Below, in pieces: positions 62,339 through 64,000 of a stretch of DNA of 64,000 bases. The notes under the pieces were generated by a model. It did not search any database. It was not told the DNA's origin and saw nothing but the letters and a program-made list of their open reading frames with translations. Made by a program: the position numbers and the translations under genes. Each line of letters opens with the position of its first letter. The stretch's first letter is position 1. The stretch is taken from contig NZ_QFFG01000002.1 of NCBI RefSeq assembly GCF_003129485.1, positions 124,001 to 188,000 on the forward strand. The letters run 5' to 3'. The stretch comes from Polaribacter aquimarinus. Lineage in GTDB: Bacteria > Bacteroidota > Bacteroidia > Flavobacteriales > Flavobacteriaceae.

Positions 62339-64000
62339 TTAACTGTTCTTTGATGTTTTAAATCTTTTATTTCTGTAATATGCAGTCGCAGAAACAACAA
62401 TGACAATTGCAACTAAAACATAAACAAAAGTGGGAATTGGTAGCGGATCTCCGGCAGCATAACTGTGCAAGCCAGATAAATAGTAATTCACTCCAAAAGA
62501 GGTCATTATAATAGAACCAAAGGCAAAAACACTGACCATATTTAGTACATAATTACTTCTTAAAGCTGGTACAAATCGCAAATGCAGAACAATTGCATAG
62601 ACAATTATACTAATTAGAGCCCACGTTTCTTTTGGGTCCCAAGCCCAATAACGACCCCAAGATTCGTTTGCCCAAATGCCGCCTAAAAAAGTACCCACAG
62701 CTAACACAAATAGACCAATGGTCATTGATATTTCATTGATATAGGTAAGTTCTTTTATTCTGATATCGATTACTTTCTTGGTTTTTTCAGTTTTAAAAAT
62801 AATTAATAACAAAGCCATAAAACCAAGAATGGCAGAAAGTGCTAAAGGTGCATAACTACTTACAATAGTTGCTACGTGAATTTTTAACCAAAATGACTTT
62901 AAAACAGGCATTAAATTCGTGATTTCTGGACTTAACCAATCTAAGTAACTTACAAATAAAAGTGCACCAGAAAATAGTGTTGATAATGGCAATGAAAAGT
63001 CTGATTTTCTAAATGTAAGTAATCCACAAAGTAATAAAACCCAAGCAACGAACACGAGCATTTCGTAACCATTGCTCCAAGGTGCGTGACCCGAAACATA
63101 CCATCTTAAAAGAATATTTCCTGTAAAGAAAATAAAACTGATTAATGTTAAAATGATAGTTCCATTCCAAATAATATCGACTAATTTTTTTCTAGTAAAA
63201 ATTTTAAAAATTGACAATACTAAAAGCACAGTTCCTAAAACGAAAAGAATTTGAAATAACCAAAAATTTAGGTTCATTTGATTGTACCATAATTCTGCCT
63301 CAATACGTTTTCTACTAGGGATTATTTCTTTTCCTAAAACATCTTGAAACTTTTTTATGTATTCTAATTTTTCGCTGGCTTCAACCCACTTTTTTTCATT
63401 AACGTCTTTGTAATAAGTAGAAATAATACTTTTTGCGAATTGACCATCTTCTTTTGGGAAATCTTCAAAATGATGCGTATGACTGTGCCATTTGTTATTT
63501 TCATCGTTACTATTTGGAAAAATCTTTAAGTAATTTCCAGAAAAGACATTGAATAAAATATTAAATCGTTCATCAACTTTTAAAACTTCTTTGTCAAATT
63601 CGCTTCTTTCTGCAGGTTTTTTCTTGTTGGCAGCTTCAACTACTTTTCCTAAAATATAATCTCCTTTATCGTCTAATAAACCTACAAAAGAAACCATACT
63701 ATCTTCACTTATTTTTAAATCTGAAAACAGTTCTCCTCCTTTTTGTTTATCAACCTTAATTAAAGGAATGTACTGCCAAACATTAGCAGCAGATTGCATT
63801 GCTAAAAAAGTTTGATTGGCACTTAATTTTATACTTTCTCCATTTTTTGTGAATTTAAAATACGGCTTTCTCGTAAGTTTTCTTAAAAATTCTGAAGCAA
63901 GCGTATTTAAAGGTTTTATTCTTCCGTCTAAATCTTGCACCATTAAACGTCCAAATAAATCTGCATGTTGTTTGTCTACAGTTTGTTGTTGAATCGTTTG
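62339..64000 (-). CDS. Cytochrome c biogenesis protein CcsBA (ResB-CcsA fusion), 5' end outside window
   Basis: The frame has no stop up to the right edge, so the gene continues beyond 64000; an internal ATG at 63943 is not the start. At least 553 residues are visible. The CcsA half has about eight helices, the tryptophan-rich haem-handling block WGRYWAWDPKETWALIS, and conserved histidines in GHAPWSNGYEM and IHVATIVSSY. Fused CcsBA exports haem and ligates it to apocytochrome CxxCH motifs in the periplasm. It would mature proteins such as the dihaem cytochrome at 5850-6818. There is no gene to its left but A2M, 97 bases away. Confidence 0.93.
   Translation of the reverse strand, partial: QTIQQQTVDKQHADLFGRLMVQDLDGRIKPLNTLASEFLRKLTRKPYFKFTKNGESIKLSANQTFLAMQSAANVWQYIPLIKVDKQKGGELFSDLKISEDSMVSFVGLLDDKGDYILGKVVEAANKKKPAERSEFDKEVLKVDERFNILFNVFSGNYLKIFPNSNDENNKWHSHTHHFEDFPKEDGQFAKSIISTYYKDVNEKKWVEASEKLEYIKKFQDVLGKEIIPSRKRIEAELWYNQMNLNFWLFQILFVLGTVLLVLSIFKIFTRKKLVDIIWNGTIILTLISFIFFTGNILLRWYVSGHAPWSNGYEMLVFVAWVLLLCGLLTFRKSDFSLPLSTLFSGALLFVSYLDWLSPEITNLMPVLKSFWLKIHVATIVSSYAPLALSAILGFMALLLIIFKTEKTKKVIDIRIKELTYINEISMTIGLFVLAVGTFLGGIWANESWGRYWAWDPKETWALISIIVYAIVLHLRFVPALRSNYVLNMVSVFAFGSIIMTSFGVNYYLSGLHSYAAGDPLPIPTFVYVLVAIVIVVSATAYYRNKRFKTSKNS

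Noticed and set aside
1..64000. Prophage, insertion sequence, integrative element, defence island or CRISPR array
   Set aside because: No transposase, integrase, phage structural, restriction or Cas gene and no regular spaced repeats were seen. Codon and base composition look even along the window.
1..64000. tRNA or rRNA genes
   Set aside because: No cloverleaf with TTCRANNC-type T-arm or rRNA-like GC-richer segment was recognised by eye; a tRNAscan or Rfam run would settle it.

Overview
The window is chromosomal DNA of a marine-type Bacteroidetes, most probably a Flavobacteriaceae member close to Polaribacter or Tenacibaculum. The reasons are the very AT-rich sequence, the T9SS/gliding genes porZ and gldH, sorting-domain proteins, DUF4837 and ricT-gldH-PBP1A neighbourhoods, promoters of the TAnnTTTG type, and the lack of Shine-Dalgarno sequences. 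The genus is inferred from gene content only. I see no rRNA, tRNA, CRISPR array, prophage or insertion sequence. The region is essentially ordinary core genome with some decayed genes, small repeats and structured intergenic DNA.

Layout. 1-2637: nadA-nadB, the first steps of de novo NAD synthesis. 2649-5065: an AraC-family remnant, a small lipoprotein, and a divergent histidine kinase/NarL-type regulator pair with a palindrome between them. 5137-7510: a leftward Crp/Fnr regulator - dihaem cytochrome - thioredoxin group ending in a decayed TPMT-type methyltransferase. 7603-7740: a 45-residue membrane protein. 7808-13502: an RND efflux operon. 13766-16255: an acetyltransferase-like protein, an acyl-CoA thioesterase and an SdpI-like protein. 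16262-24331: one long leftward run, porZ-recO-TonB receptor-acyltransferase-phosphoethanolamine transferase. 24419-28204: a CYTH protein, haemolysin III, PlsC, TrpS and DUF1761. 28281-32187: exonuclease III - lytic transglycosylase - DUF4837 - hypothetical. 32276-33636: a CoA transferase pair. 33710-37891: ricT-gldH-PBP1A. 38222-40735: trhO, a U32 protein and a ferredoxin.

From 40955 rightwards come pflB, pflA and an OFA-family transporter (mixed-acid metabolism; a structured element lies between pflB and pflA), then asd, a PaaE-like reductase, a LysE-type exporter and a T9SS cargo protein. From 49348 to the end everything is leftward: an operon of MBL hydrolase, S8 peptidase and M1 peptidase; a 59-residue membrane protein; the alpha-2-macroglobulin/PBP1C pair; and a CcsBA cytochrome c assembly protein cut by the window edge.

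The most useful second looks are two pseudogenes readable through stop codons or a frameshift (2649-2864 and 5137-5537), two unlisted small membrane proteins (7603-7740 and 53911-54090), a NarL-like 7-2-7 palindrome (3517-3536), a three-way-junction element between pflB and a pflA that lacks a good start codon (43227-43307), a dispersed-type palindrome inside the PBP1C/A2M operon (56574-56660), trhO next to a TrhP-like protein (two routes to one tRNA modification), and porZ in one transcription unit with envelope-modifying enzymes.
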